The notes: generated by a model from the letters alone, not told the origin. Counted from the stretch's first letter, positions 49,724-58,967 are shown. The stretch: DNA of 64,000 bases from CAZYVD01 sp964651045 (GCA_964651045.1 CAZYVD010000008.1:5900-69899), one strand, 5' to 3'. A program made the numbers and translations.

Positions 49724-50521
49724 ATGGAAAAGGTTACAATACCAGCTTTAAAGAAGATGAAAAAGGCGGGCGAGAAGATCGTCTGCCTCACTGCCTATGA
49801 CTGGATCCTTGCAACCCTGCTCGATCAGGCAGGAATAGACCTGATTCTTGTCGGAGATTCTGGAGCAATGGTGTTTGCGGGTCATCAGACTACTCTACCA
49901 ATAACGATGGATCAAATGATATACCATACCCAGGCTGTATCGAGAGGTGTGGAAAGGGCTCTATTGATTGCCGACATGCCTTTCCTCTCATTTCAAGTAA
50001 ACACTGATGAGGCCCTCAGGAATGCTGGTCGATTTCTTAAGGAGGGAAATGCAGAGGGAGTAAAGATAGAGGGTGGTAAGCCTGTGGCAGGGACGATTCG
50101 AAGGCTCGTGGACGCAGGAATCCCTGTTATGGGACACCTTGGACTCACACCGCAGTCGATATGTCTGTTTGGCGGACATACCCTTCGTGGAAAGAGAGAA
50201 GAGGAGATGATGGAGCTGAAGGAGGATGCGGCGATTCTTGAGGAGGCAGGTGCATTTGCCATTGTGCTTGAAAAGATGCCAGCATCCCTTGCTGCAGAGA
50301 TCACAAGATCGGTTTCTATACCGACGATCGGGATAGGAGCAGGCCCTGAGTGCGATGGACAGATAGTGGTGACTCACGACATACTCGGTCTTTTTGAGAA
50401 ATTTAAGCCGAAATTTGTAAGGAGATATGCAGAGCTTGCACCAGAGATAAGAAGAGCCGTAAAATCTTTTATTAAAGATACAAAAAATGGAGATTATCCA
50501 TCCATGGAGGAGAGTTACTAA
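49724..50521 (+). CDS. panB: 3-methyl-2-oxobutanoate hydroxymethyltransferase
   Basis: About 265 residues from ATG 49724 (GGAGA upstream). It makes ketopantoate for pantothenate and CoA. Motifs are VCLTAYDWILATLLDQAGID, seen as LTAYDWILA, then LVGDSGAMVFAGHQTTLPIT, with Mg-binding Asp, and ADMPFLSFQ, EGVKIEGG, VMGHLGLTPQS and GIGAGPECDGQIVV. Normal length. PanC and PanD are not in this window. Its stop codon overlaps the start of the next gene by one base. Confidence 0.96.
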   Translation: MEKVTIPALKKMKKAGEKIVCLTAYDWILATLLDQAGIDLILVGDSGAMVFAGHQTTLPITMDQMIYHTQAVSRGVERALLIADMPFLSFQVNTDEALRNAGRFLKEGNAEGVKIEGGKPVAGTIRRLVDAGIPVMGHLGLTPQSICLFGGHTLRGKREEEMMELKEDAAILEEAGAFAIVLEKMPASLAAEITRSVSIPTIGIGAGPECDGQIVVTHDILGLFEKFKPKFVRRYAELAPEIRRAVKSFIKDTKNGDYPSMEESY

Positions 50522-50985
50522 TGGAATCTTCACTGCTATTTTTTCTTGTTGGTCTGACAATATTTTTAGTAAGTATTTTAGTCAGGATCGATTCTCAGAG
50601 AGTTCGACTCATTCTATTTACAGCTGCTGGTTTTGTATCTGCATCTGTTGTTGGAAAACTTTCAGGACAGGCCCTGTATTCAAATCTTAACATTCCATGG
50701 TCTCTGTATGCAGTAGTAGGTGGTCTTGCAGGTGTAGTATTATATGTTGCGGAAAGGCTCGAAATAATCACCCGTCCTGGTATTCGATACATGGCCACAA
50801 TAATTCTTGCAGCCGTGATTTTTGGCGCTTTTTACACTCTTACAGTAATCTATTATAGTATAATAAAGATAGATTATTCAGGATCTTTTCTTCCCTTTAC
50901 TCTTCTGTTGATAAGTTTTGTCATTGTCTTTGGATATACGCTACCTGTGAGGTTTATTGGGCAGAAAAAAGGTGATAAGAATTAG
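50521..50985 (+). CDS. Four-helix integral membrane protein of unknown function
   Basis: A 154-residue protein with four hydrophobic helices (about residues 4-22, 30-50, 62-80, 90-112 and perhaps 122-142). There are few charges outside a short RFIGQKKGDKN tail. I do not recognise the family. It starts with an ATG overlapping the panB stop by one base (TAATG), so it is translationally coupled and probably the last gene of the nadA-panB operon. A role in pantothenate uptake or regulation is possible but only by position. Confidence 0.7.
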   Translation: MESSLLFFLVGLTIFLVSILVRIDSQRVRLILFTAAGFVSASVVGKLSGQALYSNLNIPWSLYAVVGGLAGVVLYVAERLEIITRPGIRYMATIILAAVIFGAFYTLTVIYYSIIKIDYSGSFLPFTLLLISFVIVFGYTLPVRFIGQKKGDKN

Positions 50986-50999
50986 AATTAACAAGATGT

Positions 51000-52649
51000 T
51001 TAATATTGAGGAAAAACATCAGAAAATTGTTTCAGTGATATCTCTGTTCCCTGAATAACACTATTACCCTTCCAGTTCTTATCGTCCCTCTTAGGATAGT
51101 CTGTTGTATAATGGAGTCCTCTGCTCTCCTTTCTGAAGAGTGCAGATCTTATAATCAGAGAGGCAATGTATGAGAGATTCCGCAGTTCAAGAAGGGCTGG
51201 TGTGACCCTTGTCTTTTTATAGAACTGTTCTATTTGATCTGCTACCAGATTTATTCTTTTGCCAGCCCTGATGAGTCTTTCATCTGAACGCACAATTCCA
51301 ACATAATCCCACATGAGACGCTGGATTTCTCGTTTATCGTGTGAAATCAATATCCACTCTTCATGATTGTACGTTCCTTCATCGTTCCATCTGGGGACGT
51401 CGGGTATTGAAATCTTTTTCTCATTTATATATAATTTTGCACTTAGATAGGCGTGATAAGAAAACACAAGTGCCTCTAGAAGAGAGTTTGATGCGAGTCT
51501 GTTAGCTCCATGGACTCCAGTACAGGCAGCCTCGCCAGTAACATAGAGTCCTTCTATCGTACTCCTTCCACTCAGGTCAGTCATTACCCCACCACACATG
51601 TAGTGTGCGGCAGGAACCACAGGGATCGGTTCTTGTGTCATGTCTATTTTTAGCGACAGGAGTTTCTCGTTTATTTGTGGGAACCTGTTTCTTAGCTTCT
51701 CTCCATCTAAATGGGTTACATCTAAATATACACACGGCTCTCCCCTTTTCTTCATTTCTGAATCGATTGCTCTTGCAACCACATCCCTCGGGGCAAGATC
51801 TGCCTGCGGATGATACTTTTTCATGAATGGTTTACCGTCACTTGTGATCAGGATTCCCCCAAAGCCTCTTACTGCCTCAGAAATAAGAAAAGAGTCTCCG
51901 TCAGGGTGATACAGAGAGGTGGGGTGAAATTGCATGAATTCGAGGTTTGCAATTGCTGCTCCTGCCCTGTAGGCCATGGCTATTCCATCACCTGTTGCAA
52001 TTGAGGGGTTTGTAGTGTGCTGATAGACCTGTCCAGTTCCACCTGTTGCAAGCAGTGTGACGTTTGAGATGTACTCCTCCACCCTTCCGCTGATTCCATC
52101 AAGCACATATGCTCCCCAGCAGTGAATCCTGCCTGGTTTTTTCTTCCCACTCTTTTCGATGTGGTGTTCTGTGATGATTTCTACTGCACTGTGATTGTCA
52201 AACACCTCAATGTTTGGATGATTTTTCACCTTTTCGAGGAGAGCCTGTTCAACGGCCTGTCCTGTTTTGTCTTTCACATGAACGATCCGATTTTTTGAGT
52301 GTCCTCCTTCTCTGCCAAGATCAAAATTTGATCCACCTGATCCTGACGTGAACTTAACTCCCCAGCGCTGAAGATCATAGATGCGCTCAGGCCCTTCACG
52401 GACTATGAGCTCTACGGCTTTTTTGTTACAAAGCCCTACACCTGCAACGAGTGTGTCGTTTATGTGAGTTTCGAAAGAATCACCAGGATCAAATACCGCT
52501 GCTATTCCTCCCTGGGCGTAATTTGTGTTGGAATCGGCTCTTTCTTTCTTTGTAACAACCATAACGGTTCCAGATTGTGCAGCGCGCAGAGCAAAGGAAA
52601 GTCCTGCTGCACCGCTTCCTATTACCAGAAAATCTGCCCTCTTGGCCAA
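51000..52649 (-). CDS. nadB: L-aspartate oxidase
   Basis: A 549-residue FAD enzyme that makes iminoaspartate for NadA. It starts DFLVIGSGAAGLSFALRAA (FAD dinucleotide fold), then YAQGGIAAVF, and the succinate dehydrogenase/fumarate reductase flavoprotein-type HPTSLY and MCGGVMTDLSGR, with the C-terminal helical domain. Start TTG at 52649 with GGAG 8 bases upstream. It is the last gene of the lpxB-lpxK-response regulator run. Confidence 0.96.
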   Translation of the reverse strand: MAKRADFLVIGSGAAGLSFALRAAQSGTVMVVTKKERADSNTNYAQGGIAAVFDPGDSFETHINDTLVAGVGLCNKKAVELIVREGPERIYDLQRWGVKFTSGSGGSNFDLGREGGHSKNRIVHVKDKTGQAVEQALLEKVKNHPNIEVFDNHSAVEIITEHHIEKSGKKKPGRIHCWGAYVLDGISGRVEEYISNVTLLATGGTGQVYQHTTNPSIATGDGIAMAYRAGAAIANLEFMQFHPTSLYHPDGDSFLISEAVRGFGGILITSDGKPFMKKYHPQADLAPRDVVARAIDSEMKKRGEPCVYLDVTHLDGEKLRNRFPQINEKLLSLKIDMTQEPIPVVPAAHYMCGGVMTDLSGRSTIEGLYVTGEAACTGVHGANRLASNSLLEALVFSYHAYLSAKLYINEKKISIPDVPRWNDEGTYNHEEWILISHDKREIQRLMWDYVGIVRSDERLIRAGKRINLVADQIEQFYKKTRVTPALLELRNLSYIASLIIRSALFRKESRGLHYTTDYPKRDDKNWKGNSVIQGTEISLKQFSDVFPQY

Positions 52650-52661
52650 TTGAAGATCTCC

Positions 52662-54029
52662 TTATCTTTTAATGGGAATGTTATACTTTTTCGCCTTTCT
52701 ATAAATCGTTGCCCGACCGATTCCCAGCTTTCGAGCAACTCTGGTCACATTACCCTCATATTCTAGAAGAGTCTTTCGAAGCACCTCCACTTCTAGTCTT
52801 TCAAGCCATTTGGGCAGATTCTCTTCAGGAAAATCGACTTCATCTTGCTCAAATGCCAGTATATATGAAGGAATGCATTCTTTGGTTATTATATCCTTGT
52901 CGGTAAGCACGATTGCCCTCTCTATGACATTCTCAAGTTCTCTTACATTACCAGGCCAGTGGTAGTTCATCAAAGCCTTCAGCGGTTCTTTATGAATATC
53001 CCTTACCTTTTTGTTTTCCCTCGAACTGTAGAGCCTGATAAAGTGAGCAACCAGTGACGGAATATCCTCTCTTCTTTCTCTGAGTGGAGGTAGTTTAATA
53101 GGGAACACACTTATTCTGTAATAGAGATCCTCACGAAATGTTCCCTGACGGACCTTTTCTTCCAGGTTTTTATTTGTTGCAGTTATCAACCGAACATCAA
53201 CCTTTACAGTAGTATTGCCACCGACTCTTTCGAACTCCATCGACTGGAGGACTCGCAATATTTTTGATTGTGTTGTAAGGCTCATGTCGCCGATCTCATC
53301 GAGAAATATTGTGCCATTATTGGCAAGTTCAAATTTTCCGATTCTTCGCGATGTGGCACCTGTAAAGGCTCCTCTCTCGTGTCCAAATAGCTCGCTTTCC
53401 AGAAGGGTTTCTGGAATTGCAGTGCAGTTGACCACAACAAATGGCTTGTTCTTTCTCCTCTCTGATTCGTTATGGATTGTTCTTGCTATGAGTTCCTTTC
53501 CTGTACCGCTCTCTCCCTGTATTAGTATTGTAACATTGCTATCTATTACTTTTTCAAGATCACGAAATACGCTCTGCATCACCCCGCTGTTGCCAATGAT
53601 GTTTTCGAATCTGTATCTATGTTTTAATTCAGAGCGAAGGTTTTTTACTTCTCTTTCTAAAAGACTCTTCTCGAGCGCATTTTTAACAGTTATTGTAATA
53701 CGCTGCCTTGTAAAGGGTTTTGTAAGAAAGTCGTACGAACCAAGTTTCATTGATGATACTGCTCTCTCTATTGTTCCATGAGCAGTCATTATTACTACGG
53801 GGAGAGCAGGGAAACGCTCCTTTATCTTTTTTAATACCTCTATTCCATCCATTCCCGGCATTTGAAGATCTAAAAGTATGAGATCTATCTCATCATCAAG
53901 CTTTCTCAGGCAGGCCTCTCCGTTTGAAATAAGAATGACTTCATAATCCCTTGTTGCAGACAGGATTTCTTTTACAAGCCTTCTTGTGTTCAGGTCATCG
54001 TCTACTACCATGATTCTTCTTTTTTTCAT
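52662..54029 (-). CDS. Sigma-54-dependent response regulator (NtrC family)
   Basis: A 455-residue regulator. The REC domain (about residues 5-118) has DDD, the phosphorylatable Asp in LDLQMPG and the Lys of FLTKPF. The AAA+ domain (about 140-375) has GESGTGKE (Walker A), GAFTGAT (sigma-54 contact loop) and FLDEIGDMS (Walker B). The Fis-type HTH is at the C-terminus (GNVTRVARKLGIGRATIYRK). No histidine kinase is next to it, so it is an orphan within the window. It overlaps lpxK by 4 bases. The targets would need -24/-12 promoters; none near it stand out. Confidence 0.95.
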   Translation of the reverse strand: MKKRRIMVVDDDLNTRRLVKEILSATRDYEVILISNGEACLRKLDDEIDLILLDLQMPGMDGIEVLKKIKERFPALPVVIMTAHGTIERAVSSMKLGSYDFLTKPFTRQRITITVKNALEKSLLEREVKNLRSELKHRYRFENIIGNSGVMQSVFRDLEKVIDSNVTILIQGESGTGKELIARTIHNESERRKNKPFVVVNCTAIPETLLESELFGHERGAFTGATSRRIGKFELANNGTIFLDEIGDMSLTTQSKILRVLQSMEFERVGGNTTVKVDVRLITATNKNLEEKVRQGTFREDLYYRISVFPIKLPPLRERREDIPSLVAHFIRLYSSRENKKVRDIHKEPLKALMNYHWPGNVRELENVIERAIVLTDKDIITKECIPSYILAFEQDEVDFPEENLPKWLERLEVEVLRKTLLEYEGNVTRVARKLGIGRATIYRKAKKYNIPIKR

Positions 54030-55090
54030 TGTCTAATCGCTCCTCTTAAGAGTGAATCTATTTTTCTTGAGAATTCATGATTAGTATCGTGGATTTCAAA
54101 TTTGATTCTTAAATAGTAAAGAGGAAAATTAGTTTTATTAAAATATGGAATTCGGAAGGAGTCCTTTTCGGTGGTAACAATTCCATCGACTCGGTACTTT
54201 TCTGCTATATCTAAAATATGTTGAATATCTTTTTTAGTGTACCAGTGGTGATCTCTGAATTGGACAAACCTCTCTATTTTGATGTTTAATTCTTCGAGGC
54301 TCTTTCTGAATGATTCTGGAGATCCTATGCCTGCAAAGGCTACCACTTTTCTATCTTTAAGATGATCTAGTGGAAGGATTTTTTTGTTGTCCATTCTTAC
54401 AAACTCGAGCGGTTTATGATCCGAGAATATAACAGGCGAATCTGTATATCGACGTATATGTTTGATGACCTTTTCGCGCTTTTTTATCTGTTGTTTTCTT
54501 GATATTATTATTATATCGGCTTCTCTGAGCGATGTGAGCGGTTCTCTCAGCGGACCTGCAGGAAGAAGCTGGCCGTTTCCCCACGGATCTATTCCATTTA
54601 CTACAACAATATCTAGGTCTCTTTTCATTCTAAGATGCTGGAATCCATCATCGAGGATCAGGATGTTGCATCCCATTTTTTTTACTGCTATTGCACCACT
54701 TTTTGTCCGATCTTGTCCCACGATTACAGGTATGGTTTGTAGATTTTTAGCAAGAAGGGATGGCTCATCACCAGCTATTTTCGGTTGTGTGCATATGTTT
54801 TTTCCGTCAGATACAATCACTATTTCTCCGCCCTTTCTTCCATATCCCCTGCTTAATATTGCCGGTCTGTAGCCCTTTGAAAGGAGATGTTCAGCAATGG
54901 TCTCGACAAGAGGTGTCTTTCCACTCCCTCCTACTGTTATGTTTCCTATGCTTATGACTATTGCATCTATCCTTATAGAGGGTAAAATCTCTTTCTTATA
55001 TAGAAGTCTGCGAAGTTCTGTTATGGCTCGATATGTCAGCGATAAAGGTGATAAGATATAGCCTGCAGTACTGTTTTGCCATATATTCAT
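54026..55090 (-). CDS. lpxK: Tetraacyldisaccharide 4'-kinase
   Basis: A 354-residue inner-membrane-associated kinase that adds the 4' phosphate of lipid A. The P-loop is ITVGGSGKTPLVET, then AILSRGYGRKG, and ILDDGFQHLRMKRDLDIVVVNG, in part, with the catalytic Asp. The N-terminal hydrophobic segment binds the membrane. It is followed by the response regulator (4-base overlap) and preceded by lpxB with 9 bases between. This shows that the organism makes lipid A. Confidence 0.95.
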   Translation of the reverse strand: MNIWQNSTAGYILSPLSLTYRAITELRRLLYKKEILPSIRIDAIVISIGNITVGGSGKTPLVETIAEHLLSKGYRPAILSRGYGRKGGEIVIVSDGKNICTQPKIAGDEPSLLAKNLQTIPVIVGQDRTKSGAIAVKKMGCNILILDDGFQHLRMKRDLDIVVVNGIDPWGNGQLLPAGPLREPLTSLREADIIIISRKQQIKKREKVIKHIRRYTDSPVIFSDHKPLEFVRMDNKKILPLDHLKDRKVVAFAGIGSPESFRKSLEELNIKIERFVQFRDHHWYTKKDIQHILDIAEKYRVDGIVTTEKDSFRIPYFNKTNFPLYYLRIKFEIHDTNHEFSRKIDSLLRGAIRQ

Positions 55091-55099
55091 TTCATGAAA

Positions 55100-56242
55100 T
55101 CAATTTAAAAATTCTATGATCCTCTCTGCTGCTCTTTCAGAAGCACCACGGCCTCCAAGACTTCTGGACACCTCCATGAGATCTTTTTTTATTTTCTCTC
55201 TTCTTTTCTCATCGGAGAGAATATTAATTACCTCTTCGGCAATTCTTTTGGCTTTAGCATCCCTTTGAAGCAGTTCTGGTACTATGGTTCTGCCCGCAAC
55301 GATATTGACAAGCCCGACATTACGGAGCCTGATTACGGCTCTAATTATAAATTCAGAGATGATCGATACCTTATAAACTATTACCATAGGCGTTCCCAGG
55401 ATTGCAGTCTCCAGGGTCGCCGTTCCAGATGCTACTATTACAATATCTGAGTAGGCCATGACTTCGTATGTGCTCTGTCTGACCATGACTGCAGATTCTG
55501 AATCTTTTATGTATCTTTCATAGATGTCGTCACCAAGTGATGCCGACTTAGCAAGTATGAATTGTATTTTATCGACCCTTTTCTTTATAATAGATACTGC
55601 CCTTACCATCTCCGGGAGGAGTCTTTCTACCTCCTGTTTTCTTGATCCTGGCAGCAGTCCTACTGTGATTTTTTCTTCTGAAAGCCCAGTGCGATTAAAA
55701 AATCTGATCTTTGATTCCGATGCTTTTACAGACTCCTTAAGAGGATGACCAACAAAGAAGGCATCGACTCCTCTGTTTCTGTAGATCGACTCCTCAAAGG
55801 GGAATATGACAAGCATCCTGTCCACACATTTTGCTATTCTCTCTATACGTCTTTTTCCCCATGCCCATACCTGCGGACTTATGTAGTATATAACATCAAT
55901 TCCCTGTTTTTTAATCATCTTTGCTAGTCGGAGATTGAAGCCTGGGTAGTCGATAAGTATTGCCAGTTCTGGCCGTCTCTTATTAATAATATCTTTCATT
56001 TGTTGGAATAGTTTGAAAATTGACGGGACGTGTTTCAGGATTTCAGAAAAGCCAAACAGCGACATCTCACTGATGTGCCGTATAATTTCCACACCTGAGG
56101 CGGCCATATCGTCGCCGCCAATTCCAAATATTTCTATTTCAGGACATTTTTTTTTCAATGCCCTTACAAGGGCTCCTCCATGAATGTCTCCAGAGGCCTC
56201 TCCGGCAACTATAAAGAATGATTTTTTACCGCACTCTTTCAT
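55100..56242 (-). CDS. lpxB: Lipid-A-disaccharide synthase
   Basis: A 380-residue GT-B glycosyltransferase that joins two acylated glucosamines. It starts IVAGEASGDIHGGALV, the family signature, then the FGIGGDDMAASGVEI region, YISPQVWAWGKRRIERI, and LLPGSRKQEVERLLPEM with ASGTATLET at the sugar-nucleotide site. Normal length. It sits between a Gfo/Idh-type oxidoreductase and lpxK. Confidence 0.96.
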   Translation of the reverse strand: MKECGKKSFFIVAGEASGDIHGGALVRALKKKCPEIEIFGIGGDDMAASGVEIIRHISEMSLFGFSEILKHVPSIFKLFQQMKDIINKRRPELAILIDYPGFNLRLAKMIKKQGIDVIYYISPQVWAWGKRRIERIAKCVDRMLVIFPFEESIYRNRGVDAFFVGHPLKESVKASESKIRFFNRTGLSEEKITVGLLPGSRKQEVERLLPEMVRAVSIIKKRVDKIQFILAKSASLGDDIYERYIKDSESAVMVRQSTYEVMAYSDIVIVASGTATLETAILGTPMVIVYKVSIISEFIIRAVIRLRNVGLVNIVAGRTIVPELLQRDAKAKRIAEEVINILSDEKRREKIKKDLMEVSRSLGGRGASERAAERIIEFLN

Positions 56243-56250
56243 TGATCCTC

Positions 56251-57216
56251 TTATTTTTCTATTTGCTCTAATATCTGCAGTGCAACAGAGAGAGCCTCTC
56301 GTGCATCCTCGCCGGTTACTCCCTCAACCTGTTCACCATTAACAGCACTAAGGAAAATTTCCAGTTCTTTTTGAAGGCCGAGTTTTTCGGGTGTTCTTGG
56401 ACGAGAGTAGAGAATCTTTAGTTTTTTATCCTCTCCGATCTCATCAATTACCCTGTAGCCCTCTTCTGGTTTTTTCCCAAGACGAAAAATCTCTGAAACC
56501 ATTTCTAAAAAGTCGATCGATATATAAGCATCCTTTTGAAAGAGTCTCATTTTTCTCATTTTTTTCTGCGATATTCTGCTTGCAGTGAGGTTGGCTACAC
56601 ATCCATTCTCAAAGTGGATTCTGGCATTTGCAATGTCAACAGACTTGCTTATGACCGCAACACCACTGGCGTCGATTTTGTCCGGTCTGGATTTGACTGT
56701 GTCTAAAACAATGTCTATGTCATGAATCATCAGGTCCAATATTACAGACACTTCTGTTCCCCTTGGATTGAACGGAGAGAGCCTGTGTGATTCTATAAAG
56801 AGTGGATTTAATTCGATATTCTTTAGAGCGCGCAGTGCCGGATTGAATCGTTCTATGTGACCCACATGAAGAACAACTTTTCTTTTTTGTGCCTGATCTA
56901 TAAGATAGTCGGCCTGTTTGAGGCTCTCTGTTATTGGTTTCTCTATCATACAGTGAATTTCTCGATCAATGACTCTTTTGGCAATATCAAAGTGTTGATC
57001 AGTAGGGACCGAGATTGTCACAGCCTCGACCCTGTCGAGCAGTGAATCGAGCGTTTTGAATTTTATGCAGCCAAACCTGTCTGCCAAAGCCTTTGACTTT
57101 TCTTCATCAATATCATAGATCCCTATGAGTTCGGCCTCTGGAATCTTGTTATAATTGTCGGCATGAAATTTCCCCAGATGGCCAACACCTATTACTCCGA
57201 CCCTTATCCTGTTCAA
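56251..57216 (-). CDS. Gfo/Idh/MocA-family oxidoreductase, possibly GnnA-like in lipid A synthesis
   Basis: A 321-residue NAD(P)-dependent enzyme. The Rossmann fold starts RVGVIGVGHLGKFHADNY, in part GVIGVGHLGK, and has the substrate-side EKPITES (Lys) and HVGHIERFNPAL segments. Placed directly before lpxB (8 bases), it resembles GnnA, which oxidises UDP-GlcNAc at C3 for amide-linked lipid A in some bacteria, where gnnA and gnnB lie between lpxA and lpxB. No gnnB or lpxA is in the window, so this is a suggestion. The start is TTG at 57216 with GGAGG 5 bases upstream. It heads the operon. Confidence 0.8.
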   Translation of the reverse strand: MNRIRVGVIGVGHLGKFHADNYNKIPEAELIGIYDIDEEKSKALADRFGCIKFKTLDSLLDRVEAVTISVPTDQHFDIAKRVIDREIHCMIEKPITESLKQADYLIDQAQKRKVVLHVGHIERFNPALRALKNIELNPLFIESHRLSPFNPRGTEVSVILDLMIHDIDIVLDTVKSRPDKIDASGVAVISKSVDIANARIHFENGCVANLTASRISQKKMRKMRLFQKDAYISIDFLEMVSEIFRLGKKPEEGYRVIDEIGEDKKLKILYSRPRTPEKLGLQKELEIFLSAVNGEQVEGVTGEDAREALSVALQILEQIEK

Positions 57217-57293
57217 ATCCTCCTCCTAAGTATTGGTGTCCGTTTTGAAACGTTTTAATTTAATACATGGCCTATCAATAATCAACCTTTTTG

Positions 57294-57321
57294 TTGACAT
57301 TTACTCCTAAATTTATATATT
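57294..57321 (+). promoter_or_regulatory. Promoter for the glutamine synthetase gene
   Basis: TTGACA (57294-57299), a 16-base spacer and TATATT (57316-57321), 33 bases before the ATG at 57355. Confidence 0.65.
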
Positions 57322-57354
57322 TCAAAGATATTATTCTGTATATGGAGGATGTTT

Positions 57355-58893
57355 ATGTTTCAAAAATATGCTCTAACAAATCCTATTTCTGTTATTGTTG
57401 ATAAGCCAAGAGAGGATTTCACAAGAGAGGATCTTCTAAAGGTTATAGTTGAGAAGAACATAGAAAGAATAACATTTCACTACACTGCACTGGATGGAAA
57501 ACTCAAGGAGCTTCGGCTTCCTGTGGCCAATCGGTATCAGGCCGAAAGGATTCTAACAGATGGTGAGAGGGTAGATGGTTCTTCGCTCTTTCATGGTATG
57601 GTAGATGTTGCTCTGTCAGACCTATATGTAGTGCCTGTATATAAGACGGCATTTTTAAATCCGTTTGACAGCGGGAGTCTAGATTTTATTTGCCGATATT
57701 TAACCAAAGATGGCAACCTTGCGCCCTTTACTCTGGATACGATTCTTCACAATGCAAACAGGCTGTTCATGAAAAATACGGGACTGGAACTTCATGCAAT
57801 GGGAGAGCTTGAGTTTTTCCTTCTTATAGATCCAGAAACAAGAATATATAGTGGATCAAAGCAGAGGGGTTATCATGCATCATCGCCATTTGTAAAGACA
57901 GGAAAGATTTTAAATGAAATGGTTGGCTACATAACGCAGATAACAGGAGCGGTTAAATATGCCCACAGCGAGGTTGGATATATTGAGAGTGTGCGCAGTG
58001 ATATTGAAGAGATAATGGGCAAGCAGGCAGAACAGCTTGAGATAGAATTTTTACCTGCTCCTATTGAGGATGCAGGTGATCATCTTGTGGTTGCAAGATG
58101 GTTAATTCGAAACATTGCGTATAACTATGGATGTGTGGCAACATTTACTCCCAAGTTGGAGGAGGGAATTGCTGGGAATGGCTTTCATATTCATACAGAG
58201 CTTTTGGAGAAGGGCAGAAATGTAATGATAGACAGAAATGGGGAACTTTCAATTAGAGCGAAAAAGTTGATTGGGGGCCTTTGTGAATATGCAGACACGC
58301 TGACCGCATTCGGCAATACAATATCTTCTGCATATCTGCGGCTGGTGCCGGATCAGGAGGCGCCGACAAGAATTTGCTGGAGCGATTTAAATCGAAGTGC
58401 CATGATTCGGGTTCCACTGGGATGGTCAAAGGTAAACAATCTTGCAAATAAGTTGAATCCTCAACAAAAACAGAAACTGGGAAGTATTCCTGGAAGACAG
58501 ACTGTAGAATTAAGAAGCCCTGACGGAAGTGCAATTGTACACCTGCTACTGGCAGGAATAACAATGGCTGCTGAATGGGGATTAACAAATCCAGAGTCTC
58601 TTGATATTGCAGAAAGGCTCTATGTAAAGGGAAATGTTTTTAAGGATAAGAAGATTTTGCATAGACTGACTCCATTGCCAACAAGCTGTGTTGAGTCTTC
58701 AAAGATACTTCTTAAGAAGAGGGGTCTATTCGAGAGAGAAGGAATATTTCCACCAAGCTGCATAGAGTATGTTGCAAGGCTTCTTCAGGATGAGAATGAT
58801 GAAAAGATGAATAGGATTCTTGCAGATTTGCCGGCAGATGATCGTCTTCATGAGACGCGTAAGATTATGCACAAGGATATACATAGACATTAA
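57355..58893 (+). CDS. Glutamine synthetase-family protein, divergent form
   Basis: About 512 residues from ATG 57355, chosen because GGAGG is 6 bases before it. The GS beta-grasp and catalytic domains are seen in VDGSSLFHG, MGELEFFLL (Glu of the metal site), HSEVG (204-208), QLEIEF (227-232), NGFHIHTEL (His) and ELRSPDGSA (Arg of the phosphate site). Between HSEVG and QLEIEF there are about 16 extra residues, and the usual flap and adenylylation Tyr regions are not clear. The true substrate may be glutamate or another amine acceptor. It is monocistronic with its own promoter. Confidence 0.88.
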   Translation: MFQKYALTNPISVIVDKPREDFTREDLLKVIVEKNIERITFHYTALDGKLKELRLPVANRYQAERILTDGERVDGSSLFHGMVDVALSDLYVVPVYKTAFLNPFDSGSLDFICRYLTKDGNLAPFTLDTILHNANRLFMKNTGLELHAMGELEFFLLIDPETRIYSGSKQRGYHASSPFVKTGKILNEMVGYITQITGAVKYAHSEVGYIESVRSDIEEIMGKQAEQLEIEFLPAPIEDAGDHLVVARWLIRNIAYNYGCVATFTPKLEEGIAGNGFHIHTELLEKGRNVMIDRNGELSIRAKKLIGGLCEYADTLTAFGNTISSAYLRLVPDQEAPTRICWSDLNRSAMIRVPLGWSKVNNLANKLNPQQKQKLGSIPGRQTVELRSPDGSAIVHLLLAGITMAAEWGLTNPESLDIAERLYVKGNVFKDKKILHRLTPLPTSCVESSKILLKKRGLFEREGIFPPSCIEYVARLLQDENDEKMNRILADLPADDRLHETRKIMHKDIHRH

Positions 58894-58905
58894 GTAAAAA
58901 AGTAC

Positions 58906-58933
58906 TTGAAAAGTTTTAAATTTTTTGTAATAT
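58906..58933 (+). promoter_or_regulatory. Promoter for the secreted protein/TonB receptor operon
   Basis: TTGAAA (58906-58911), a 16-base spacer and TAATAT (58928-58933), 34 bases before the ATG at 58968. Confidence 0.55.
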
Positions 58934-58967
58934 ACTATGTGATCATCTCATAAGCGGGGGAAATTAA

